From positions 806,001 to 870,000 of the forward strand of contig JACDTU010000002.1 in assembly GCA_022376465.1 (NCBI GenBank): a stretch of 64,000 bases of DNA, in the 5' to 3' direction. Below, one piece after another: positions 10,408-20,136 of the stretch. The DNA comes from Cubamyces lactineus. Its lineage: Eukaryota > Basidiomycota > Agaricomycetes > Polyporales > Polyporaceae. The first letter of the stretch is position 1. The number at the start of each line of letters is the position of its first letter. The position numbers and the translations under genes were made by a program. Under the pieces are notes generated by a model. That model ran no database searches. It saw only the letters and a program-made list of their open reading frames with translations, and had not been told where the DNA came from.

Positions 10408-12495
10408 ATGGCTACACAGGTTGCGACTGCCACCGTCCCGGGGACGAACGGTATCAAGACAAATGGCAAAATCAAGTCGAAGAACCAACTCCGCCGGCTG
10501 AAAGCCAAGCAGAAGAAGGCAGAGGAGAAGGTGGTAAAGCAGGTACGTCGGTATGTTATTGACTGTAGTGGCCTATACTTATAATGTACTCAGGAGGTCA
10601 ATGGAGACCACCAGCAGGAGTCTGAAGTAAAGATGGAGGTGGACGAGCCTCAGAATGTCGAGTACGTATCTGAGCCGTTGGATGTCAAAGACCCTGCCCT
10701 CGAAGCATTCTCCGACGTCTTTGCACGCTTCAAGCCTCCACCGGAATCAACTCCAGTACGTATGCATGCGCTCTCAATATCCCACACCTATCTTACCCAC
10801 TTATACCTCATAGCAAGCGCGAGAAGGCGAGCCTTCAAAAGGAGAAGTTATCTACTCGGACGACGACATGGCTTCCGAGGGTGACTCCGACGCGGAGGAG
10901 AAGAAACCCCTGTCGAAGAAGAAGGCGCGAAAGATGAACAGATTGACCGTCGCTGAGCTTAAGCAACTTGTCAAAAAGCCTGAAGTCGTGGAATGGACGG
11001 ACGTGAGTGCGGCAGACCCGCGTCTACTCCTCCACTTGAAGAGTCACCGCAATACTGTCCCTGTCCCTGCGCACTGGAGCGCGAAGCGTGACTACTTGCA
11101 AGGCAAGCGTGGTATCGAGAAGCCGCCGTTCCAGCTCCCTTCGTATATCGCGGACACGGGCATTGCGACCATGCGCGACGCTATCAAGGAGAAAGAGGCC
11201 AATATGACGCTCAAGCAGAAGACCCGCGAACGTGTGCAACCGAAGATGGGCAAGGTGGACATCGACTATCAGAAGTTGCACGATGCATTCTTCAAGTTCA
11301 TGACGAAGCCAAACGTCACTGGATTTGGAGAGATGTAAGTATACCGCCCTCAGTCTGCTTAGCGTTACTGACATGTCTGCCCAGGTATTATGAGGGCAAG
11401 GAGTTCGAGACACAATTGAAACACAAGCGCCCCGGTGAGCTCTCTCCTGAGCTCGTAGAAGCGCTCTCCATCCCGCCGCTCGCGCCCCCACCGTGGTTGA
11501 TCAGCATGCAGCGGTTTGGTCCCCCACCAAGCTACCCGACACTCCGGATACCCGGGCTGAACGCCCCGATACCCGAGGGGTGAGTATATGGCCCATATGA
11601 ATTGTCTCGAAATGGACTAACGGTTCTTTGTAGTGCGCAGTGGGGCTTCCATCCTGGTGGTTGGGGTAAGCCTCCTCTTGATGAGTACAACCGTCCTCTC
11701 TACGGTGATGTCTTTGGTGTACTGCCTAAGAATACCGATGCGGATGTAAGCGTTGCTCAGTCGTTGGTATGTCTTGTGTATGCTAACAAAGCCTCTCCAG
11801 ATGGGTGAGCCTGTGGATCGTACACCATGGGGTGAGCTCGAGCCCGAAGAAGAGGAGGAAGAGGAGAGCGAAGAGGAGAGCGAAGAGGAATCCGAGGAAG
11901 AGGAACAAACCCAACAGGCCTCAGCAGACGGCACCCAGACACCATCAGGTCTGGAGACGCCTTCGGGTATGGCAAGCGTCGTCTCGACAGTGGCTGGTGG
12001 CCTGGAGACCCCAGATTTCCTCGAGCTGCGCAAGAACGCCGGGCGTGCGCCTTCCGAAGCAACAGACAGCGGGCCAAGGTCATTGTACCAAGTCGTGCCG
12101 GAGAAGCAGACATCGGTACGAGGCCTCATGGGCAGCGAGCGCGCATACGATGTCAGTGCCGTTGCCGGAGGAGGCGCCATCCCCGTCCTTGGGGACGAAC
12201 GGAGCAATAAGGTACGTCATTTCTATCCCATGACCGTGCTTGTATTATTAGAGGCTGACTCGATGCCACACAGCGCAAGTCCAACGGCGTGGACGTCTCT
12301 ATCGATGCCTCGGAGCTGGAAGGTATGTCGACGGAGGACCTCCGCCGTAAATACGACCAGCATTCGCGTGGCTCTGCTGGTGTGCCGGGCTCGAAGGAGG
12401 ACTTCTCGGACATGATTGGGAAGGAGATGGCGAAGAGGAAACAAAAGGAGCAGAGCGACAGAGAACGGAGAAAAGAGAAGGAGTTCAAATTCTGA
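10408..12495 (+). CDS. CUS1: Splicing factor 3B subunit 2 (SF3b145 / Cus1)
   Basis: Seven exons (10408-10542, 10594-10755, 10814-11334, 11385-11579, 11634-11745, 11801-12211, 12274-12495) encode 585 aa. The protein is part of U2 snRNP and helps anchor U2 at the branch site in the nucleus. The N-terminus is basic (KNQLRRLKAKQKKAEEK). The DUF382 region runs from about KKARKMNRLTVAELKQL to PNVTGFGEMYYEGKEFE, followed by the PSP-type stretch (KHKRPGELSPEL, PPPWLISMQRFGPPPSYP, AQWGFHPGGWGKPPLDEYNR, YGDVFG). A long acidic Glu/Ser tract follows at about 11835-11915. The C-terminus is a Lys/Arg/Glu-rich helix. All junctions keep frame, and the ATG is the first in frame. Confidence 0.95.
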
Positions 12496-12709
12496 TCTAT
12501 CCTCGTTCACTGCCGTCTGTCTATTTTCTCGTTTCGCACCCTCGCACGCTGTGTATGCTATTTGTCATATTGTACTCTTTGTGAATGTAGTCGGCTCTAG
12601 TGGATTCTTGCGACGATCGCGTAGCACAAAACAGCCGAGGATGGGGTGAGGTCGAAGTGAATTATAGCTTGACGCTGTGGGCACGAATTCGAAGTTCGAT
12701 CATGTACCA

Positions 12710-12716
12710 TGACTCA
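12710..12716 (+). promoter_or_regulatory. Gcn4/CPC1-type site TGACTCA upstream of LEU4
   Basis: This is a perfect TGACTCA heptamer 128-134 bp upstream of the LEU4 ATG. It is the consensus bound by the bZIP activators of general amino-acid control in fungi; binding here is inferred. Confidence 0.6.
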
Positions 12717-12729
12717 AAAAAGTTCTAGG

Positions 12730-12736
12730 TGACTCG
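12730..12736 (+). promoter_or_regulatory. Second Gcn4/CPC1-type site, TGACTCG
   Basis: This one-base variant of the consensus begins 20 bp after the first site, on the same strand, and 21 bp before a TATA-like element. Confidence 0.5.
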
Positions 12737-12756
12737 GGCTCGCCAAAAGCTCGTGC

Positions 12757-12764
12757 TTTATATT
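12757..12764 (+). promoter_or_regulatory. TATA-like element of LEU4
   Basis: TTTATATT lies about 80-87 bp upstream of the ATG and just downstream of the two TGACTC motifs, a plausible core promoter. Confidence 0.45.
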
Positions 12765-12843
12765 CGACGCTCATGCAGCTCCGCGTCTGTTAATCCACTC
12801 CTGATACCTCTTGCCCTCCGTACGCCTTGTAACACGAACAGCC

Positions 12844-15635
12844 ATGCCGATGCTGTGAGTTAGCCCTCTGTGCGAAGTCCAGGACCGTGAGTATTGACCG
12901 CGCGGTGCGCCATTCTAGCGCGGACCCGTCCAGCAAGTACAAACCGTACACCCCGCTCGACCTCCCGAACCGCCAATGGCCCTCAAAAGTGAACCGGTCG
13001 CCGCCAATCTGGCTGTCGACCGACCTCCGCGATGGGAACCAGGCCCTCGCGAACCCGATGACCGTCGCCCAAAAGTCGATCTTCTTCGATACCCTGCTCA
13101 AGTGCGGCTTCAAGGAGATCGAGGTCGCATACCCCGCCGCGAGCGATACGGACTTTAATTTCGTTCGGGGCTTGATCGAACAGGGCAGGATCCCTGATGA
13201 TGTCTGGATACAGGTGAGTATGTGAGCTCTTGCATGTTGTAGGAGGTGTGTTCGTGATCGGGGCGTGCACTGTAGTGCATCTCCCCCTCTATCACGCCCC
13301 GGTAAGCTATATGCCAGGCATGATGTCAGATGAAGAACATATGTAACTCGCTTCACCGTGTACCTGCATCAGCAAGCCCTGCTATCCGCATGCGCCCCCT
13401 ACAATCACTGCGGGTCATTAGAACGTTTCTGACCATTCGCTGAAACTAGGTCCTTACCCCTGCGCGGGAAGACCTCATCAAGCGGACTGTGGACGCCGTG
13501 GCGGGCGCAAAAAAGGCCATCGTCCACATGTACAACGCGTGCTGCCCCACTTTCCGCCAAGTCGTCTTCCACAACTCAAAAGAGGACACAGTCAAGTTGG
13601 CCGTGAAGCACACCGAGATCGTCCGGAAGCTGACGGAAGAGTGTGCTGCAAAGTATGGCACTCAGTTCCGTTACCAGTACAGCCCGGAGACGTTCTCTCA
13701 AACAGAGCCCGAATTTGCGCTGGAGGTCTGCGAGGCGGTCAAGAAGGCGTGGGGCAAGGCCGGCCTGGGCGATGAGCGGATCATCTTCAACCTACCCGCG
13801 ACTGTTGAGATCGGACCTCCAAACCATTATGCGGATCTGGTACGGCGTTGCAACATGTTTTCTCGTCAGGGCAGCTGATTGAGTTTTATTTACAGGTGGA
13901 GCACTTCTGTCGTAACATATCCGAGCGAGAGAAAATCATCATCTCCCTGCACCCACATAATGATCGCGGTAAGCACCTAGGACACCCTGTCAAACCTTCC
14001 AGCGTCCTAACATGTTATCCAGGCACCAGTGTGGCTGCTGCGGAACTGGCCATCCTTGCCGGAGCAGATCGTGTGGAGGGTTGCTTGTTTGGCAATGGCG
14101 AACGCACTGGCAATGTCGACCTCGTCAACCTTGCGCTGAACCTGTATACTCAGGGCGTGCATCCCGGCGTTGACTTTAGCGACATCCAAGCAGTCATCGA
14201 CGTCGTCACCGCGTGCAACGATCTGCCTGTGCACCCGCGGCATCCCTACGCTGGCGAGCTTGTCTTCACGGCGTTCTCGGGCTCCCACCAGGACGCGATC
14301 AAGAAAGGGTTCGAGGCGCAGCGTGCCCGTCACCAGCAAGACGAGCGCGAAGGGAGGAACAAGTACTGGGACATTCCCTACCTTCCCATCGACCCTGCGG
14401 ATCTCGGATGCAACTACGAGGCCGTCATCCGCGTCAACGCGCAGTCGGGCAAGGGCGGCATCGCGTACCTTGTACAACAGCATCTTGGCCTCGACATGCC
14501 GCGCAAGATGCAGATTTCGTTCTACCAGGTCGTCCAGGACATCGCCGATCGCGAGGCACGCGAGATGACCGTTGAGGACATCACGACCGCTTTCCGCAAG
14601 ACGTACCACTTCGGCGGCTCTGCGTACGAGGGCAGGCTGGTCCTCAAGTCTTACAGAATCTCGTCCGAGCCTGCTCCTGGCGGTCTGACGGATGAATCTG
14701 TCGACGAGCGGAGACAGTTTGACGGCACTATCTCTGTCGACGGCGTGCTCCGCGTCATTCGTGGAGATGGCAACGGCCCTCTCTCTGCTCTCCTCGACGC
14801 CCTTCGCACCCACCTGGACATTGATCTGTCCGTACGAGAGTATTCAGAACACACGATCGGCACGGATCAGAATGCCAAGGCCGCCTCCTACGTCGAGCTC
14901 GTCCCTCAGGGCGCGGACGTCAAGGAGACGCGTCAGTCCGCCGAGTCGTGGTGGGGCGTCGGCGTGGATTCTGACATCGCAGGCTCTGGTCTGCGCGCGG
15001 TGCTCAGTGCTGTGAACAGCGCCATCGGCGACCGGCAACTGCCCGAACTCAAACTCTCCGTCGGGTTCAATGCTACGACCGGCCAAGCCGACGTCGCCAC
15101 CGCTATCCTCAACTCGCTGCAGCTCGAGCTTCCCCGGCGTCTGCAAGCGTCGTTCTTCGAGGTCGTGCAACGCGCCGCGCGCGATAACGGCGGCGAGATC
15201 TCCTACGACGATCTCGTCCGCCTCTTCCGCGAGTCCTACGGGTACTATGAGGAAGAAGGCCGCTTCGCCGTCAAGTCCTTCAAGCTTGAGCATCTCACCG
15301 ACAGCGGTCGCTCACGGCTGTCCGGCAACTTCATCATCAACGGCAAGGCGGTGGCGCTCGAGGGCGAGGGCAGTGGCCCGCTATCCGCTGCGGTTGAGGC
15401 GGTCAACCGGGGGCTCGATGGGAAGGTGTCCATTCGCGAGTACGCGGAGCACTCGATCGGCGAGGGTTCGGACGTCAAGGCGGCGTCGTATGTCGAGATC
15501 GCATACGAAGGCCCCGGCGGCAACCCGAAGTTCACTACCTGGGGCGTCGCTATCGACCAGGACATCACCGCGTCAGGTCTGAAGGCAGTCTTGGCCGCCA
15601 CACGGGCAGTCGAAAATGCGGCGGGACATCAGTGA
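12844..15635 (+). CDS. LEU4: 2-isopropylmalate synthase with duplicated C-terminal regulatory region
   Basis: Five exons (12844-12854, 12919-13213, 13450-13839, 13896-13968, 14023-15635) encode 793 aa. The enzyme condenses 2-ketoisovalerate and acetyl-CoA, the committed step of leucine synthesis. The start [14 protein letters not shown] is recovered only by joining an 11-nt first exon. The HMGL-like TIM barrel shows [17 protein letters not shown] and [15 protein letters not shown]. Known fungal enzymes are about 600-620 aa. Here the segment of about residues 386-592 (linker subdomain plus LeuA regulatory domain) is followed by a second similar segment at about 597-790. Paired landmarks are [58 protein letters not shown] and [18 protein letters not shown]. 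The 236-nt intron 2 is unusually long for this window. Two Gcn4-type sites lie upstream. Confidence 0.96.
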
Positions 15636-15917
15636 TCAAATATGGAGGAGGCTTTGGAGAAGGAATATATGTTGTATCTGTATATGATGTGCCAAAACAT
15701 AGCGGTAGCGTTTACTATCTGCCGGCACTTTAGTTCGCAATGCTGCGTTGTGTGCTACAAATATGAGATCATGTGGTTCAAACTGGCATTTCTCCGCTAG
15801 CGACCATAGTCAACGGGAATGAGGTCAATGGTCGTTGGAGATTTGCGATTGACAAGGCCATATACACTGTCTAGTACATTGCGACAAACGGTTTCCGCTC
15901 TCCACGCCCCCTTCAGC

Positions 15918-17045
15918 TCAGTCTTGGTAATACGGCCGCAACAAGCCTTCGAGGACCCTCCGGGGGACTATTCTCAGGCGTTTCGCCTCGGCAGGAGTGA
16001 GTTCTTCTAGCGGAGGGGCCTGGAGGTACTCCGGAAGGACATCGACGTCGACGTCTGCGTAGCTCGCGCGCGCCCACTGTTCTTCCACCGCCCAACACCC
16101 TTCGCCTCCTTCGATGCGGCTCTCCCAGCATCCCCGGATGTCTAGCCGCTGCAGAGGCGGCAGGAAGTATACAGGGACGTCCGACTCGGCTTGGGATGCC
16201 CAAAGATCCTGGACGAAGCTTTCGTGCTCCTCGCAGGGCTCGCCCATGCGCAACCGCCTAGGGGGGTATGGTTGAACTTGGAATATGAGTGTGCTCAGCC
16301 GCGACAATGGCGACTTTGTTCCCGCTACTAGAGGTAGTCCTCAGCATCAAGCGGATGGCCTGCAAATCATCGGAATGGGTGACTTACATTCGGTAGGGCG
16401 TATCACGCCGTCGACAAAGTGTTCATTATGAAGGGCGGTCAGCCGGAGGTGCGTCAAGCTGGGAGCGTACGCCTCCCAGCCCACCATGTCCGCGTTGATG
16501 AGATGTAGGTGTTCGAGTACCGGGAAGGGTGCCTCAGGCGGGCTGGGAGTCGTGGAGTCCTTGCGCCGGCTCACGAAGTACGAATCAAATGGCGAGGAGA
16601 CAGATAGCTCGCGCAGCCTCGGAAAACGGTGGCGCTCCGAAGCCAAGTCGTGCATTATTTCCGGTTGAACATTGGTGCAAGTCAGTGTTTCAAGGCAGTC
16701 CGCTACCGCGCGTAGTATTGCCATGCAGAGTATCTCCCGGCGCGTCGTCCCTTGGGGTCCTTGAACGCCGAGAACCCAAGCGGGCGGTATGTCGGCTTCG
16801 AGATACAGATGCCGGACCCTGATCGTCGTAGAGCCCTTGTACTCCTCGCCAGCCTTGGTGAAGCTCTCCAGGAACTGCTCTAGCTTGTGGTCGGAGCCTT
16901 TCAACGCTACGGATTGGAAGCGAAGGGGGGTGGATACGGCATGAAAGTGTTTGTTGACGAGGGCAACCGAGCGCGCTGTGTATCCACCATCCGTGAAAGC
17001 CAGCCCGAAGACCTCTGCGAGAAGTTCAACTGCAAGCTTGTCCAT
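15918..17045 (-). CDS. F-box-like hypothetical protein
   Basis: Two exons (17045-16388, 16324-15918) encode 354 aa. The N-terminus MDKLAVELLAEVFGLAF followed by SVALVNKHFHAVSTPLRFQSV has the spacing of a degenerate F-box, the Skp1-binding helix bundle of SCF ubiquitin ligases. The middle carries leucine-rich stretches (FPRLRELSVSSPFDS, FPVLEHLHLINADMVG, APSLTHLRLTALHN) like the irregular LRRs of Agaricomycete F-box proteins. The intron acceptor was chosen as CTCTAGTAG because upstream AGs put a stop in frame. With it, RPTE joins SGTKSPLSRLSTLIF. The last third is acidic and Pro-rich and ends RRVLEGLLRPYYQD. No substrate can be inferred. It is convergent with LEU4. Confidence 0.72.
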
Positions 17046-18239
17046 GCTGGCCTTTGATGTGCGACGCCGAAGCCGTGCGGTTGAAATGGGCGATGGTTGT
17101 CGGAGGTAAGGCCGAGTGGTCTCTGAGAGGGATTGTGAGCCTTGGAGGCGCTCAAGAGGTTGTGGCTAAGATCCTCTGGTTTTAGCCACTAGCCACGCCC
17201 TCCTGCTAACCGAGGTCTGATCAGAAACTAGCGCGCATATGCGCATGATTCGCCTGCAAAAGTACAGTTCGTCAGATCAACGGACTGCCGCAAACTCATG
17301 CTGGGGTATCTTGCATGAGCAGTTTCAGTCCAGACAATTACCGGTGTATGCGCAACCGCAGGGCGCTGTATGGCCATAAGCAGACGTGAGGTGTTCTCTT
17401 TGAAATCGGGCATCGATCGTCGGCGGTGGATGCACTGTAGACCGTGGTGATGCACCTAACACGCACCATCGTGAGCAGCTGGTTCGAATTGCTGGCAGTT
17501 TACGATCACCCCTTCCTCGATATGACCAGCGGGTGTACCGGCATTTCCTCAGCACTGACATTTCTCACTAGTGAGCCTGAGCGAGGGTCAATATTCGGAG
17601 GACCTACTTCTGCTGTTCCCAATGGCAAGGATTATCACTTCATCAGCCCTAACATAGTACTGCGCTCTTCACCATTCAGATAGCTGAAGCATACTCGCCG
17701 AGGTACTGTCACAAAGGCGCCCTTTTCGCAACCTAATGCATAAGCGTTTTTGGGGTGGTAGTCGCTAGCTACAAACGCGTTTATCTCAGAAAACAGTATC
17801 AGCACAGCATGAATTTCCCATATGATCCTTGACGACACTAGTATAGTACTCACTAGTGGTACATCCGCGAACGACCGCGCCTATGACATGCCCATGTTGG
17901 GCGAGCTCAGTACTGTGCTGTCGATATGTAAATGCACTCGTTGATGGTGATGCAAAAGGCCTCAAGTTGTCGCATAATGATGATGTAGTTACTACTTGGA
18001 CGAATTGAAGCACCTTTGACTCTGTCGGTATAAGCCGATTGTATTGCACCGCCACTGCCACTGCGAGTTGGCTTTGTATTTAAACCTAGAGCTCCGAGCC
18101 TTCGTAACATTCCGCACACTGACCTTCTCTGCTCACTTATTTCCTGACAGGCTGCAGACCGTCCTTGCCCACGCAACCCCAAAACATTTGTACTGAATTC
18201 TACGATCTCACATACGAGCACCGTCGGAAGTCCGCAGAG
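17046..18239. other. Intergenic between two divergent F-box-type genes
   Basis: About 1.2 kb of AT-richer sequence holds the two promoters. I see no ORF with coding character. A TTCGAAT word near 17484 resembles a tRNA T-loop without a matching stem. Confidence 0.5.
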
Positions 18240-20136
18240 ATGCGCCAACACATTGGTGGACATACCCTCCAACGATGGAACGAAGACATCCTCGCTGAGA
18301 TCTTTGGCCATCTACAAAGCGAGATAATCGATGGGCCTGCCGCCAACAGTCGCAGTAGAACCCTTAACTCTCGTCGTACATCAAGACACCGGAACGCATC
18401 TACGGAACGGCATCACAGTGAGTACGACCTAGCGCTCATCGCGCTCGCACGTTGTGCGCGTGCAAGCAGAGCGCTGCACGAGCCTGCTATCAACGCTCTG
18501 TGGAATACCGTGCATTCTATCTCATATCTTACTGGCGTTCTGGCGTGCACGTCGAGTCGCCGCGACCGGCGAGATGTAAATACCAATATTCTTGTGAGTG
18601 GCGTTGCTTGAGCCTCAAGTTGGGCGACAATCGTTCTGATGAGCAATTGTGCTACATTGTCAGGTGCCCATTGAGGAAATCTCTCCTGCTGCGTTTGAAC
18701 GCTTCCAATACTACGCTCGACGAGTACGCAGACTTCGCGAGATAAGCTCATTGAAACAATGGCACTTGGGCTCTGCGGCCTCTGCCAGCGCGTCCGAAGA
18801 CTCAGCCGGAGGAGATCATCGAGAGGCATTCGTCCTGTGGCTGCACCAGCTACGTGCGCGTTTCGGCGACCAGCCGCTGCTTCCGAACCTCGCCATGCTC
18901 AATTGGATGCTCAACGCACGAGCCCCAGATCCGTCTGAAATTCTCCCACTGGTCTCGCCGTCTCTCCGGACGCTGCAGTTGATCACGCTGGTCCCGACCA
19001 AGTCAGGATACGAGCTCACCATGCTCGATCCTATCAAGGATGCGCTGAAAGTCGACCCGAGCACGTTCCTCCGCCAGCTGAGCGCGGCCGCACCCAGCCT
19101 TGAATATTTTTCCTTGACGGGTTGCATACCGTGTGCCGTCCTCACCCACGTCGGCGACCTCACGCAACTCCAGAGTTTGTACATATCCTCGTTCATGGAT
19201 CCTTTTACAGGAAAATGCGGCTTCAGCGTGGACCATCCTGCCTTTCGCGCTCTCGCTGTCCTGCCCAACCTCCAGACCCTCAGTATCACCCTCACTCATG
19301 ATCTTGTCGGCTCTTCGACAGCAACACAACACACACGCTCCCGCCCACGCAGTCCTGCTCCTGTGGAATTCCCCAATCTGCGAGATCTCTACGTCACATC
19401 CCCGCTCGGCATTATCCCAGACGTCCTGGCGCGCATCTCATCGACTGCGTTCCACTCATTCTCAATCACGACATCACAGGAAGTTCACTGGGCGGACCTC
19501 CATAGCGCTCTGAGTACCCTTGTGACGCGCTTCCCTACCACCTTACGCGTTGTCCGCGTCCGTGTCTCCCTTGATGGTCCCTTGTCCGAAGCACATCGTA
19601 CTGCACGACTCGGAGAGCTCTTTGCTCCACTACTCGAGGTACGAGGGCTCGAAGTGTTCTTCATTGACATTGGCGCCGACGCGAATGTGGCGCTGACCGC
19701 TTCGGAAGCCCTCGAGTTTGCGCGAGCGTGGCCTCGACTCCGGGACCTCGCTCTGTTGTGCCCTTGCACGCCATCTGGATACCCCGTCGACCTGCTCACA
19801 ACGCTCGCGAAAACCTGCCCCGCCCTGAAAGCCCTGCACCTGAAGTCGCTCGACCTCGAGAACGTGGCTGCCTGTGACCTTGCGTCTCTCCCCGTCTCGG
19901 ACCACGGGCTGCAAGAGCTGTACCTGGGATGCGACGTGCCAGGAAAGGATTCAGCGAACATGACCCCCGTGGCACAGGTAATAGATAGAATCTTCCCGTT
20001 CGCGAACGTCCGGCCGCTCTCGGGCCAGAAGTTGGCCCTCTGCCAACGTCGGGATTGGCATGAGTTCAGGAAATGCGTGAGGCAGATCAGGAGCAAGCGC
20101 GAAGGGAAGAGCTCTGCGCCGTGCACTGCTGTGTAG
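18240..20136 (+). CDS. F-box/LRR-type protein (paralogue of the gene at 47.7-49.4 kb)
   Basis: Two exons (18240-18593, 18664-20136) encode 608 aa. The start LQRWNEDILAEIFGHL and the later LALIALARCARASRALHEPA form an F-box-like N-terminal module. The rest is a solenoid of irregular leucine-rich repeats (SPSLRTLQLITLVP, LTQLQSLYISS, LPNLQTLSITLTHD, WPRLRDLALLCPC, CPALKALHLKSLD). The single intron is phase 0 and lies at the position seen in the 47.7-kb paralogue, just before the FQYYARRVRRLRE motif. The family is widely expanded in Agaricomycetes, where members are presumed SCF adaptors; the target is unknown. The ATG at 18240 is the first in frame; an upstream TTG in the same frame was not used. 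Confidence 0.8.

Larger units (their letters stand above)
12496..12843. other. Intergenic: SF3b2 3' region and LEU4 promoter
   Basis: The stretch holds the SF3b2 3' untranslated region and the LEU4 promoter. Its recognisable elements (two TGACTC motifs and a TATA-like box) are listed separately. Confidence 0.7.
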
